From Streptococcus mitis (GTDB lineage Bacteria; Bacillota; Bacilli; Lactobacillales; Streptococcaceae): DNA of 64,000 bases. Positions 1 to 8,921 of this stretch are shown one piece after another (within the stretch, counting starts at the first letter, position 1; the number at the start of each line of letters is the position of its first letter). Made by a program: the position numbers and the translations under genes. The stretch spans positions 62,001-126,000 of the forward strand of contig NZ_NCVK01000018.1 of NCBI RefSeq assembly GCF_002096845.1. Direction: 5' to 3'. Under the pieces are notes generated by a model. It had not been told where the DNA came from. It saw nothing but the letters and a program-made list of their open reading frames with translations, and searched no databases.

Positions 1-1227
1 CTCAAATGAGTCAATATCAGCCTGACTAAGGTCAGTATAGAGACTTGTTCTGAGAAGGTTTATCAAATCCTCCTGGCGGAAACGATAGCGTTTCAAAGCC
101 AATATAGACTCGACAAACTGAGTCAAAGGATGGTGCGCCATGGATTCGCTTCTACCAAGATAGAAAGGAATCTGATACTGGTCAAAAATGGTCTTTAAAG
201 ACAACTGATAAGAAGCTACATCACCTAAAAGTATACGGAAATGCTTGTAACTCAGGTCTGGATTTTCATGTAATTTCTGACGAATGCTGCGAGCTACTAA
301 CTCCAACTCCTCCTTTTGTGTCAAACAAGACCAGATTTGTAAGTTTTCACAGTCCTCATCATCTAAATCCATTGTTAATTCTGAAAAGTCATAAGAAGAC
401 TCCAATAAACGAGAGGCCTTGTCAAAACTATCCATCTTCTCATGAGTTTGAGAATAATCCTGAGCAGGTGTTTGGTATTTAGAGGCTAGATGATGGAGAA
501 ACTCCACACTGGCTTGATAGAGATTGCCTTCAGCGAACGGACTGGTATAAGCTTTCTTACTAGCATAAGCCCCAATGACAATCTCAACACCCTTGCCATG
601 AAGTAGGTCCACAATCCGCTCTTCCTCAGCAGAAAAACGGGTAAATCCATCAATAACCAAGGAAATCTGGCTAAAATCACTACTAACTTTGTTATTCTCA
701 ATAGCATCAATCAAATGGGACAACTGACTTCCTTGAGCCAACTGGCCTTGATTGAGATAAGCCGTTACCTTCTCAAAAATCAAGAGTAAGTCTGCCCTCT
801 TGTCCTCATCCGTCAAACTCTCCAAGTCCAAAAAACTCATCTGAGCTTTGGTCATCTCGTGGTAAAGCTCAATCAACTGCTGGATAAATTGAGGATCATG
901 CTTGATAGCTCCATAAACACGTAAGTCCTTGGGATCAAGTTCTGTAAGGCATTTGTAAAAGGCCATCCCAAGACCAATATCATCAAGACTAGTCTTGGCA
1001 GGCAAATCATTTAAGACTAGGTAACGAGCCATTTGAGCAAAGCGCGTGACGGTAATCGCAAAAGAAGCCTGCTGGGACAAGCATTCCAGCACAGCGCGTT
1101 CCTTTTCAAAAGAAAGAGAGTTGGGAGCGATGTAGAAGACCCGCTTGCCAGCAGCAACTAACTCTTCTGCCTCTCTAGTTAGAATTTCTGTCAAAGAAGT
1201 CCGAATATCAGTGTAAAGTAATTTCAT
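1..1227 (-). CDS. rexB: ATP-dependent nuclease subunit B, partial (C-terminus outside window)
   Basis: N-terminal 409 codons of the AddB-type subunit of the RexAB helicase-nuclease, which processes double-strand DNA ends for recombination. The protein begins [14 protein letters not shown], as in streptococcal RexB, and the frame stays open to base 1. The family is roughly 1,100 residues, so the C-terminal half, including the nuclease domain, lies outside. I chose the ATG at 1227 because a GAGG sits about 8 bases upstream. A second in-frame ATG at 1251 lies only 8 bases after an extended -10 (TGGTATAAT, 1260-1268) and would give an 8-residue extension on a nearly leaderless mRNA. rexA would be expected beyond the left edge. 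Identity is confident from the sequence; the start is slightly uncertain. Confidence 0.92.
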   Translation of the reverse strand, partial: MKLLYTDIRTSLTEILTREAEELVAAGKRVFYIAPNSLSFEKERAVLECLSQQASFAITVTRFAQMARYLVLNDLPAKTSLDDIGLGMAFYKCLTELDPKDLRVYGAIKHDPQFIQQLIELYHEMTKAQMSFLDLESLTDEDKRADLLLIFEKVTAYLNQGQLAQGSQLSHLIDAIENNKVSSDFSQISLVIDGFTRFSAEEERIVDLLHGKGVEIVIGAYASKKAYTSPFAEGNLYQASVEFLHHLASKYQTPAQDYSQTHEKMDSFDKASRLLESSYDFSELTMDLDDEDCENLQIWSCLTQKEELELVARSIRQKLHENPDLSYKHFRILLGDVASYQLSLKTIFDQYQIPFYLGRSESMAHHPLTQFVESILALKRYRFRQEDLINLLRTSLYTDLSQADIDSFE

Positions 1228-1324
1228 CTCAGCCTCGTTGGAATTTTTCATTATCTTATATTATACCATGATTAGCCACCCAAGTCTGTAAATAATCAGT
1301 TATTGCTTATCTGTTAAAAATAAA

Positions 1325-1344
1325 ATGCCGGAAAGTTCCGACAT
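1325..1344 (-). terminator. Rho-independent terminator after the CPBP protease gene
   Basis: The minus strand forms a 9-bp stem (ATGTCGGAA with TTCCGGCAT) around a 2-nt spacer, followed by a T-rich tract (TTTATTTTT). It lies about 12 bases past the stop of the CPBP gene and separates it from rexB. Confidence 0.85.
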
Positions 1345-1356
1345 TGTTTTAGTAAG

Positions 1357-2028
1357 CTAACTTCCTGAAAATAAGAGTAACCATAAGTTCCAGAAAGCAG
1401 TGATATTGATGAAAATATGAACTAGTATTGGATAATAGATATTTTTTGTCATGCGATACAATAAAGCTAAAATGAGACCTCCACTAGCATAAATGAAAAA
1501 AGCAAGAGGAGTTAAAACAAAATTGATATGAATATAACCGAAAATAATAGCAGAAAGTAAAATATCTCCGTACCAAGGCGAGTTTTTGAAAAAGGTTGTC
1601 ATAATTACACAGCGATAAATCAACTCCTCAGCAATAGGGCCGATGAAACAAACTATGAGCAAGAAATAGGGTAATTCCTGTCTCCCTATCATTTTTATCG
1701 TTTCATTCAAAGAAATTTGATTTGAAGACGAGGGTATGAAATAAGACAAGAGGAAGTCCGACATATACAAAATGATGTAGCCCAGTAAAAGGTAGATAAA
1801 GTACCTCAACTGCCACTTGAAATGAAAAGTCTTCTTTCCTGCAAAAACTAGTAGATAGATGACTGCTGACAAAAGAACACCACTTTCCAGCAAAAGTAGA
1901 ATCTGAAAAAACTCACGACTTGCTGGTAGATAGGACTTTGCGAGATGATTGAAAAGCCTCCAAAACCAAGTTGATTTGTAAAAAATTAAGGACAATGCTA
2001 GTAAAATCTGAATAATCCGTTTTTTCAT
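1357..2028 (-). CDS. CPBP-family intramembrane metalloprotease (CAAX/Abi type)
   Basis: A 223-residue polytopic membrane protein of the CPBP (CAAX protease and bacteriocin-processing) family. The diagnostic glutamates and arginine are in EELIYRCVIM (about residues 138-147), with later histidines in FGYIHINF and ILVHIFIN. These are the expected metal ligands. About seven hydrophobic segments can be seen. In streptococci such proteins are linked to bacteriocin immunity or membrane-protein processing, but the substrate here cannot be inferred. The ATG at 2028 has a GAGG Shine-Dalgarno sequence 7-10 bases upstream. It has its own terminator and no obvious operon partner. Confidence 0.82.
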   Translation of the reverse strand: MKKRIIQILLALSLIFYKSTWFWRLFNHLAKSYLPASREFFQILLLLESGVLLSAVIYLLVFAGKKTFHFKWQLRYFIYLLLGYIILYMSDFLLSYFIPSSSNQISLNETIKMIGRQELPYFLLIVCFIGPIAEELIYRCVIMTTFFKNSPWYGDILLSAIIFGYIHINFVLTPLAFFIYASGGLILALLYRMTKNIYYPILVHIFINITAFWNLWLLLFSGS

Positions 2029-2382
2029 CTTAAACCCTCTGTTTTCCTTGACTAGTTTATTGAATATAATGGTTTATTTAACTGTATAACAAGTTTAGTA
2101 TAGCATATATTGGCGAAATATCCTCTTCAAATCATGAATTGTCATCAAAACATTCTAAACTGTAAAATCAATTAAACCCTACCCTTTTACCATTATCTTC
2201 TCTAACAAAGGAAGATCTATGATTAAGTTACCGACCTTTTATATATGTGGATTCCTCCTAAATGAAGCCAAAGCCCCCCAAAAAAATCAGGTGGTTTATT
2301 TAGCCTGAACCTTACGGAGCAAGACAAATAAAAGCCAGTATTGCTACTGACTCTTACATCATTTTAATTTAACAAGATAAAA
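2029..2382. other. Intergenic region between second pht gene and CPBP gene
   Basis: 354 bases without a credible gene. The side nearest pht holds that gene's terminator (2333-2352) and a weaker second hairpin near 2284-2308 whose minus-strand copy is followed by seven T. The rest is AT-rich. I see no BOX unit and no recognisable gene remnant. Confidence 0.6.
2333..2352 (-). terminator. Terminator of the distal pht gene
   Basis: The minus strand reads an 8-bp stem (AGTCAGTA with TACTGGCT, one G-U pair) with a GCAA tetraloop, followed by TTTATTTG. It lies about 30 bases beyond the stop codon of the pht gene. Confidence 0.85.
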
Positions 2383-5300
2383 TTATGCTTCTGGTTTCGT
2401 CGTAACTGACTCACTTCCTTTTAGCAAAGCAAGTAATTTCTCTGCTTCTGCCATGATGCCATTATTATCCATAGTTTGGAGACTAAGATTATTTCGTAAA
2501 CCAGCTAGGCTCTCTGTCACATTGCCTTTCAAACTAGCATCCGTTACTTTATCAAGTAAAGCTTCTACTTCTTTGAGTTTGGCTTCTACTTTTTCAGTCT
2601 CTACTTGAGGGACTTCAGCTTCGTCTGTTGTATCGTTAGCTACTCCCTCTGTCTCGTCTTCATCAGTGCTTGGTTTATAAAGATTATCTACTGAAGGGTT
2701 TAAACCTGCGTGATTCTCTTTTTCATCAGATTCAGGGCGAGTTGGCTCACTTACTTCATGATGTTCTTCCTTTTCTTCATCATGTTTACTATCTTTGTCT
2801 GCTTTATTTTTACGAACATGGTCACTTGCGTTTCCCCATCCGTCATTAGAATGTGGACGTTCATCAGGATGTTCTACATAGTATTTTACAGTCGCAAAGA
2901 GATCCTCTAAACTATAGCCTTTAGGTGCCTCATAAAGTCCTTCGTCAAACCACCCAAATTTAATGTTATGGTAATGGTCATAATGAGGTATAATTAAGCT
3001 ACCATTTTTAACTTCAACAGTATGTTGTAGATTGTAAGGAATATGATCAAGTGGAACCTTCTTAGCTGCTTTCACTTTATTATAGATTGCTTCTACTCCT
3101 TTAACCTCAGTATTTTCTGAACCCTGATTATCTGTTGAAGGAGGCGTCAAACCTTTCTCTTTAGCATAAGCCTGAGCTGCCGCTCTTTCAGCTTCAGACA
3201 AACTATCTTTCTTAATCCAATGGCTATGGGTCATATGAGGTGTTACATAAGCATCTCCCTCATCACTGGTAATATCACGAGTGTCAAAGATATAGCCATC
3301 CTCTGTTGTATACTTACCTGCTAATTTCGCTAATTTAATTTCATCGTCTGTATAAGCAATTTGAGAATTTGGTTTACCAAGTCGCTCTGGATGGGTAATT
3401 GGTGCTAAGAATGACAATAAATCATCTACCAATTTTCCTTTATTAGAAGATTCATCATTCAAACGTTCTGCTAATTTGTCTAAGGCTTGGAAATCAGAAG
3501 TACGACCCTTATTTTCAGACAAGGCTTTATGAGCCTCGGCCAATAAATTATATGCTTTATCATAAAATTCTTGATCACGAGGAGCAATATTTTCTTTCTT
3601 CGCAACTAGGGCATGTGTCTCTTGAGTTTTCTTAGATAAGAGATTTTCAATAGCTTCAATCTTATCCTTAGCCAAGTCTTTAGCTAGAACATAACGACTG
3701 ACTCCCTTATCCTCGAAAATATAACCGTCGCCAACTTTTCTAACAACCTGGTTGACATCAAGTTCAGTCGGTTTATTTTCCACTGGTGCTAGAGGTTTGG
3801 TAGTAGGGGCTGGCTTCAGAGGAGTGACGCTTGGCAAAACACTGCCATTTTGTCCCTTGACAGCTATCATACGAGCCAATTTTTCTTCCAAAGGGGACAT
3901 TTGTGAATAAGGAATAAAGTGATAATGATCTCCGTGAGGCACTGCTACACCGTTAGCTGTACGTTTGATGATTTGTGCCGGATCAAAGACTAGACCATCC
4001 GATTCCACATGTCTCTCTGATAAAGGTTTGGCATACAATTCACTTAAAAGTGTTGGAATATCTTCCCCTTGATTTTGATGATAAGTTGGGGTGACAGTCA
4101 GGTTTGGAGTCTCTGTCAAACTTGGTTGGGCTGGTTTAGCATTATCACTACTTGGTTTACTTGAACTTGTAGCAGAATGTGAGCCCTGCTTCCCATTCCA
4201 ATAGGCTTGGGCGGCAGCCAATTCTCCTGCTGACAAATCACTCTTAGGTATATAGTGAAAATGATTGCCGTGTGGTACAACAAAAGCGTCACCTGTATCT
4301 TCAATCACATCTGTCGGACTAAAGACATACCCATCATCCGTTGTATAAGCGCCTCCAGTTCCTCGATTCGGTGCCGACGTATTGAGATTAAAGTTTGGTT
4401 TAATCGGTGAACTTGTTTTCTCAGGACTGCTTGGTTTCGTATTGTCAGAATGACTTTGAACTGGCTGACCTCCAATTGGTAGATTTCGAGCCAATTTTTC
4501 TTCCAAAGCAGACATTTGCGAGTAAGGAATGAAATGGAAATGATCTCCGTGTGGGACTGCCACACCATTGGCTGTACGTTTTGTAATCTGTGCTGGGTCA
4601 AATACTAAGCCATCAGACTCCACATGACGTTGGCTAAGTGGCAAAGCGTACAATTCTTGAAGGAGGCTAGCTAAATCTTCACTTTGACTTTCAGGAGCTT
4701 TGGCAGAATCTTGAGGAGCCTCAGATTGACTCATTCTCACACTAGATCTTGTTTCAGCTCTACTTGAACGATATTCAACCGTACTTAATTGACCACCTTT
4801 TCCAGATAAGAAGGCTTGGGCAGCAGCTAATTCACTAGCAGACAAATCACTCTTCGGAATATAGTGGAAGTGATTACCATGAGGAACGATATAGGCATCA
4901 CCCGTGTCCTCAATGATATCAGATGCATTGAAGATATACCCATCATCCGTTGTATAGCGTCCTTGGGCTCTGGCTGCAGCAACAGCATTATCTGTGCTTG
5001 TATTATGATTATGACTATGTTCCTGCTTCTGACGTTTAATCTCTTCTTTTGTCCGAATATTGTCCGCATGAGCCGCATCTTTAAGGTAAACATAGTATTT
5101 CCCGTCTACCTTAATCACATAGCCACCCTTGATTTCATTGACAATGTCTGAATCCTTCAACTGATAATTCGGATCTTTCATGAGGAGTTCTTCACTGATA
5201 ATAGCATCATAAGGAACCTTGCCATTATAGTAATGATAATGGTCTCCATGAGAGGTCACATAACCTTGATCCGTAATCTTGATAACGATTTGTTCGGCGT

Positions 5301-5496
5301 TGATTCCCTCTCTCTTACTAACTTCATCTGGTGTCAAGTTCTCTGCCTTTTGACCAGCCTGGTCACCGTCTATATAAGCAACTCGATTAGAATCTTTCTT
5401 AACTTGACCAGCTTGGTACCGTCCAAGTTCATAGGAACAAACACTTAGGGCAAGGACTGCCACTGAACCTGCTACATATTTTTTATTGATTTTCAT
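2383..5496 (-). CDS. Polyhistidine triad (Pht) surface lipoprotein, PhtD/PhtA-like tail
   Basis: A 1,037-residue Pht-family protein. These are surface proteins that scavenge zinc, hand it to AdcAII and bind complement regulators. The signal peptide ends in a lipobox (ALSVC, Cys about residue 20). Seven HxxHxH triads are visible at about residues 84, 208, 318, 411, 523, 756 and 840. Residues about 180-350 and 385-555 form an internal duplication of about 203 residues. The tail resembles PhtD/PhtA: a coiled segment, then PDERPHSNDGWGNASDHV, then an acidic linker and a helical end (IMAEAEKLLALLK). The first ~535 residues are almost the same as in the neighbouring pht. The ATG at 5496 follows GAGG; an upstream ATG at 5529 has no such site. 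It has its own promoter and AdcR box. Which pneumococcal paralogue it corresponds to is unclear. Confidence 0.93.
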   Translation of the reverse strand: MKINKKYVAGSVAVLALSVCSYELGRYQAGQVKKDSNRVAYIDGDQAGQKAENLTPDEVSKREGINAEQIVIKITDQGYVTSHGDHYHYYNGKVPYDAIISEELLMKDPNYQLKDSDIVNEIKGGYVIKVDGKYYVYLKDAAHADNIRTKEEIKRQKQEHSHNHNTSTDNAVAAARAQGRYTTDDGYIFNASDIIEDTGDAYIVPHGNHFHYIPKSDLSASELAAAQAFLSGKGGQLSTVEYRSSRAETRSSVRMSQSEAPQDSAKAPESQSEDLASLLQELYALPLSQRHVESDGLVFDPAQITKRTANGVAVPHGDHFHFIPYSQMSALEEKLARNLPIGGQPVQSHSDNTKPSSPEKTSSPIKPNFNLNTSAPNRGTGGAYTTDDGYVFSPTDVIEDTGDAFVVPHGNHFHYIPKSDLSAGELAAAQAYWNGKQGSHSATSSSKPSSDNAKPAQPSLTETPNLTVTPTYHQNQGEDIPTLLSELYAKPLSERHVESDGLVFDPAQIIKRTANGVAVPHGDHYHFIPYSQMSPLEEKLARMIAVKGQNGSVLPSVTPLKPAPTTKPLAPVENKPTELDVNQVVRKVGDGYIFEDKGVSRYVLAKDLAKDKIEAIENLLSKKTQETHALVAKKENIAPRDQEFYDKAYNLLAEAHKALSENKGRTSDFQALDKLAERLNDESSNKGKLVDDLLSFLAPITHPERLGKPNSQIAYTDDEIKLAKLAGKYTTEDGYIFDTRDITSDEGDAYVTPHMTHSHWIKKDSLSEAERAAAQAYAKEKGLTPPSTDNQGSENTEVKGVEAIYNKVKAAKKVPLDHIPYNLQHTVEVKNGSLIIPHYDHYHNIKFGWFDEGLYEAPKGYSLEDLFATVKYYVEHPDERPHSNDGWGNASDHVRKNKADKDSKHDEEKEEHHEVSEPTRPESDEKENHAGLNPSVDNLYKPSTDEDETEGVANDTTDEAEVPQVETEKVEAKLKEVEALLDKVTDASLKGNVTESLAGLRNNLSLQTMDNNGIMAEAEKLLALLKGSESVTTKPEA

Positions 5497-5551
5497 TCTT
5501 TCCTCTTTTCTTAAGCCTATTTGATTCACCTAAAAATTATGAACCAGTTAA

Positions 5552-5563
5552 TTAACTAGTTAA
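5552..5563. promoter_or_regulatory. AdcR operator at the distal pht promoter
   Basis: TTAACTAGTTAA is a perfect palindrome fitting the AdcR consensus TTAACYRGTTAA (Zn-dependent repressor; consensus from memory). It begins one base after the -10 hexamer, covering the start site. A second overlapping half-site (CCAGTTAA, 5544-5551) lies beside it. Confidence 0.85.
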
Positions 5564-5564
5564 T

Positions 5565-5593
5565 AGTTTACTCTTTTTAGTATTGCTTGTCAA
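5565..5593 (-). promoter_or_regulatory. Sigma-A promoter of the distal pht gene
   Basis: The minus strand reads TTGACA (5593-5588), a 17-base spacer, and TAAACT (5570-5565). The leader is about 60 bases with the AdcR operator just downstream, so zinc should repress this gene separately from adcAII. Confidence 0.82.
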
Positions 5594-5764
5594 GAATTTT
5601 TCGTATAAATAGTGAAATGAAATAAAAACCAAACAAATTGATTAGGGAATTATCATAGACTGAGATAAGATGTGAACAAATGTATTAGGAAATTCAAATT
5701 AATTTCTAGAAATGTTTTAGAAACCAGAATGTAGCATTCTAACTTCAATTCGATATACAGAATA

Positions 5765-5806
5765 AAAAGGACGTTATTCTATCCAAAAATAGAACAATGT
5801 CCTTTC
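5765..5806 (-). terminator. Terminator of the adcAII-pht operon
   Basis: The minus strand forms a long hairpin (AAAGGAC pairing with GTCCTTT, inner TTCTAT with ATAGAA) followed by TTTTTATT. It lies about 30 bases past the stop of the proximal pht gene. With the promoter and AdcR box it accounts for most of the 5497-5833 intergenic region. Confidence 0.85.
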
Positions 5807-5833
5807 AAGTAGATTATTATTAGTCAAAATATT

Positions 5834-8800
5834 CTAAGGTTTTATTTGCTTAAGAGTTTTAATATCATAGGTTACTAAATCCCCATTCTTATTATAAAAT
5901 TGAACACCTTCTGAAGAAAAAATAAGGTATTTAGAATCAATTTGAGCAATTTGTGCTATTTTATTTATACGATTTTTTAAAGTAGCCTTATCTAATCCAT
6001 AATCTGGTATCTCATCATAATCATCTTCTTTATTTTCTGTATGTGATTTTTCTTCTTCACCAACTTTTTCGACCGAAGGATTGCTGCTAGTCGCATCTGC
6101 TTCATTTTGAGATTTATTATCCTTTGGTTGTTCATCAACTTTGTTTGAATCCGTTGAATCTTTCTTTATTTCCGATTTCTTATCTGAAGAAACTAGATGT
6201 GAATTAGAAGAATCATTTGTTGTTTCTTTTTCTTCACTTCTTTTAGCTATCAACTCTTGAGCTTGTTTCCACTCTTTATCTGATAAATCAGACTGATTGA
6301 TACTTCTCAATGAATCACCGCTAGCTTTTGGAATACTGAAAGATTTATCTGCCCAAATATAGGTTCCCTTTGCCAATACATCCTGAGGATCAAAAATATA
6401 TCCATCAGGTGTTGCAAACTTGCCTTCTTTAAGTGCTTTCTGAACTTCTTCCGCAGAATGGATAATTTGCCAGTTCTGCATTCCAAGACGTTTTTCAAGA
6501 GGAGTTACATTAGCAATAACAGATCCAGCATCATCATGACCTGGTTTTGACCAAACTTCAGGACGCACATCAGGATGTTGCATGACATATTTTATAGTTG
6601 CTATTTGCTCACTATTTAACCAAGAATAAGGTACGACGTGAATGTGGTCGATATGCGGAATAATGAAGGAAGTTCCAGTATCATACGTAGTATTAGCTGC
6701 ATGCATAGGCAAGCTAGATACATCAACAGCTAATCTTGGTTTAATTTCTGTTTCTACAATATCATAACGATAATTATCTTTATCTTTAAGCATTAGTTCC
6801 TGCTCAGAAAAAGCTATTTGAGTAAGATCGAGCTCTTCACGTGAATAAAAATAATCTTTACCACCTTCATTAATTATATAACCAACTTTACTATTTCTAG
6901 AAATTCTATTAGTTACTTTTTTATAATCAAACTTTGGTCTTTCCTTCTCATCTGAGTGAACTGAAGAAACGATGTCAGCTGGATTTTTACCAGTCTCTTG
7001 AATCCATTTTGCAACCTCATCCAATTCGAATTGTTCTAATTCACCATACCCCATATAATGGAAATGATCTCCGTGTTTGGCAATAACACCTGATTTATCA
7101 ACAGAATCGATTGAATCTTTGGTAAATATATATCCATCGCTCGTATCATAAGGTTTACCATCTAAACCTTTTCCATAAGCTTTGATTGCTTTCCCTAAGA
7201 ACTTATGAACTACTTCTTTTGATACTAAAGGTTTAATATCTGTACCAATTTGATTTAATCCATTTTGCCCTTTTAACGGAATAATTCTAGCAATCTTCTG
7301 CTCTAAATCAGACATTTGTGAATAAGGAATAAAGTGATAATGATCTCCGTGTGGCACTGCAACACCGTTAGCTGTACGTTTGATGATTTGTGCCGGATCA
7401 AAGACTAAGCCATCCGATTCTACATGGCGTTCTGATAAAGGTTTGGCATACAATTCACTTAAAAGTGTTGGGATATCTTCCCCTTGATTTTGATGATAAG
7501 TTGGGGTGACAGTCAGGTTTGGAGTCTCTGTCAAACTTGGTTGGACTGGTTTAGCATTATCACTACTTGGTTTACTTGAGCTTGTAGAAGAATGAGAACC
7601 CTGCTTCCCATTCCAGTAAGCTTGGGCGGCAGCTAATTCTCCTGCTGACAAATCACTCTTAGGTATATAGTGGAAATGATTGCCGTGCGGTACAACAAAA
7701 GCGTCACCTGTATCTTCAATCACATCTGTCGGACTAAAGACATACCCATCATCCGTTGTATAAGCGCCTCCAGTTCCTCGATTCGGTGCTGGCGTATTGA
7801 GATTAAAGTTTGGTTTAATGGTTGAACTTGGTTTATCTGTACTGCTTGGTTTCGGATTGTCAGCATGACTTTGAACTGGCTGACCTCCAATTGGTAGATT
7901 TCGAGCCAATTTTTCTTCCAAAGCAGACATTTGCGAATAAGGTATGAAATGGAAATGATCTCCGTGAGGCACTGCCACACCATTGGCAGTTCGTTTTGTA
8001 ATCTGTGCTGGGTCAAATACTAATCCATCAGACTCCACATGACGTTGGCTAAGTGGCAAAGCGTACAATTCTTGAAGAAGACTAGCTAAATCCTCACTTT
8101 GACTTTCAGAATCTGTTGCAGGATTTTGAGGTGTCTCAGATTGACTCGTTCTCACACTAGATCTTGTTTCAGCTCTGCTTGAACGATATTCAACCGTACT
8201 TAATTGCCCACCTTTTCCAGATAAGAAGGCTTGGGCAGCAGCTAATTCACTGGCAGACAAATCACTCTTAGGAATATAGTGGAAGTGATTGCCATGAGGA
8301 ACGATATAGGCATCACCCGTATCTTCGATGATATCAGATGCGTTGAAGATATAACCGTCATCCGTTGTATAACGTCCTTGAGCTCTGGCAGCAACTACCG
8401 CCTGATCGTTAGAACCGCCTCCATGATTATGACTGTGTTCCTGCTTCTGTCGTTTAATCTCTTCTTTTGTACGAATATTGTCCGCATGAGCCGCATCTTT
8501 AAGGTAAACATAGTATTTCCCGTCTACCTTAATCACATAGCCACCCTTGATTTCATTAACAATATCTGCATTCTTCAACTGATAATTCGGATCTTTCATG
8601 AGGAGTTCTTCACTGATGATGGCATCATAAGGAACCTTACCATTATAGTAGTGATAATGGTCCCCATGAGAGGTCACATAACCTTGATCCGTAATCTTGA
8701 TAACAATTTGTTCGGCGTTGATTCCCTCTCTCTTACTGACTTCATCTGGTGTCAAGTTCTCTGCCTTTTGACCAGCCTGATCAGCATCTATATAAGCAAC

Positions 8801-8914
8801 TCGATTAGAATCTTTCTTAACTTGACCAGCTTGGTAACGACCAAGTTCATAGGAACAAACACTTAGGGCAAGAACTGCCACTGAACCCGCTACATATTTT
8901 TTATTGATTTTCAT
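5834..8914 (-). CDS. Polyhistidine triad (Pht) surface lipoprotein, PhtE-like tail
   Basis: A 1,026-residue Pht-family lipoprotein with lipobox ALSVC. Seven HxxHxH triads sit at about residues 86, 208, 319, 412, 524, 615 (HGDHFHYMGY) and 755 (HIDHIHVVPY). The first ~535 residues nearly duplicate the downstream pht gene. The remainder differs: additional triad modules, a Ser/Lys/Asp/Glu-rich linker, and a short C-terminal module (about residues 970-1026) like those ending PhtE. The ATG at 8914 lies 7 bases after the adcAII stop, so the two are co-transcribed, which fits the known AdcAII-Pht zinc relay. Cell-surface location is inferred from the lipobox. The product is clear; the paralogue letter is not, because the N- and C-terminal parts give different matches. 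Confidence 0.93.
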   Translation of the reverse strand: MKINKKYVAGSVAVLALSVCSYELGRYQAGQVKKDSNRVAYIDADQAGQKAENLTPDEVSKREGINAEQIVIKITDQGYVTSHGDHYHYYNGKVPYDAIISEELLMKDPNYQLKNADIVNEIKGGYVIKVDGKYYVYLKDAAHADNIRTKEEIKRQKQEHSHNHGGGSNDQAVVAARAQGRYTTDDGYIFNASDIIEDTGDAYIVPHGNHFHYIPKSDLSASELAAAQAFLSGKGGQLSTVEYRSSRAETRSSVRTSQSETPQNPATDSESQSEDLASLLQELYALPLSQRHVESDGLVFDPAQITKRTANGVAVPHGDHFHFIPYSQMSALEEKLARNLPIGGQPVQSHADNPKPSSTDKPSSTIKPNFNLNTPAPNRGTGGAYTTDDGYVFSPTDVIEDTGDAFVVPHGNHFHYIPKSDLSAGELAAAQAYWNGKQGSHSSTSSSKPSSDNAKPVQPSLTETPNLTVTPTYHQNQGEDIPTLLSELYAKPLSERHVESDGLVFDPAQIIKRTANGVAVPHGDHYHFIPYSQMSDLEQKIARIIPLKGQNGLNQIGTDIKPLVSKEVVHKFLGKAIKAYGKGLDGKPYDTSDGYIFTKDSIDSVDKSGVIAKHGDHFHYMGYGELEQFELDEVAKWIQETGKNPADIVSSVHSDEKERPKFDYKKVTNRISRNSKVGYIINEGGKDYFYSREELDLTQIAFSEQELMLKDKDNYRYDIVETEIKPRLAVDVSSLPMHAANTTYDTGTSFIIPHIDHIHVVPYSWLNSEQIATIKYVMQHPDVRPEVWSKPGHDDAGSVIANVTPLEKRLGMQNWQIIHSAEEVQKALKEGKFATPDGYIFDPQDVLAKGTYIWADKSFSIPKASGDSLRSINQSDLSDKEWKQAQELIAKRSEEKETTNDSSNSHLVSSDKKSEIKKDSTDSNKVDEQPKDNKSQNEADATSSNPSVEKVGEEEKSHTENKEDDYDEIPDYGLDKATLKNRINKIAQIAQIDSKYLIFSSEGVQFYNKNGDLVTYDIKTLKQIKP

Positions 8915-8921
8915 TCTTATC

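Noticed and set aside
2284..2308. Second terminator after the distal pht (TCAGG / CCTGA stem followed by seven T on the minus strand)
   Set aside because: Stem of only five pairs with a 12-nt loop; the hairpin at 2333-2352 is sufficient, so this was not listed as a separate feature.
8279..8866. 195-codon plus-strand frame antisense to the proximal pht
   Set aside because: A shadow of the His-rich repeats; the same antisense frame occurs in the other pht copy in pieces. No ribosome site.
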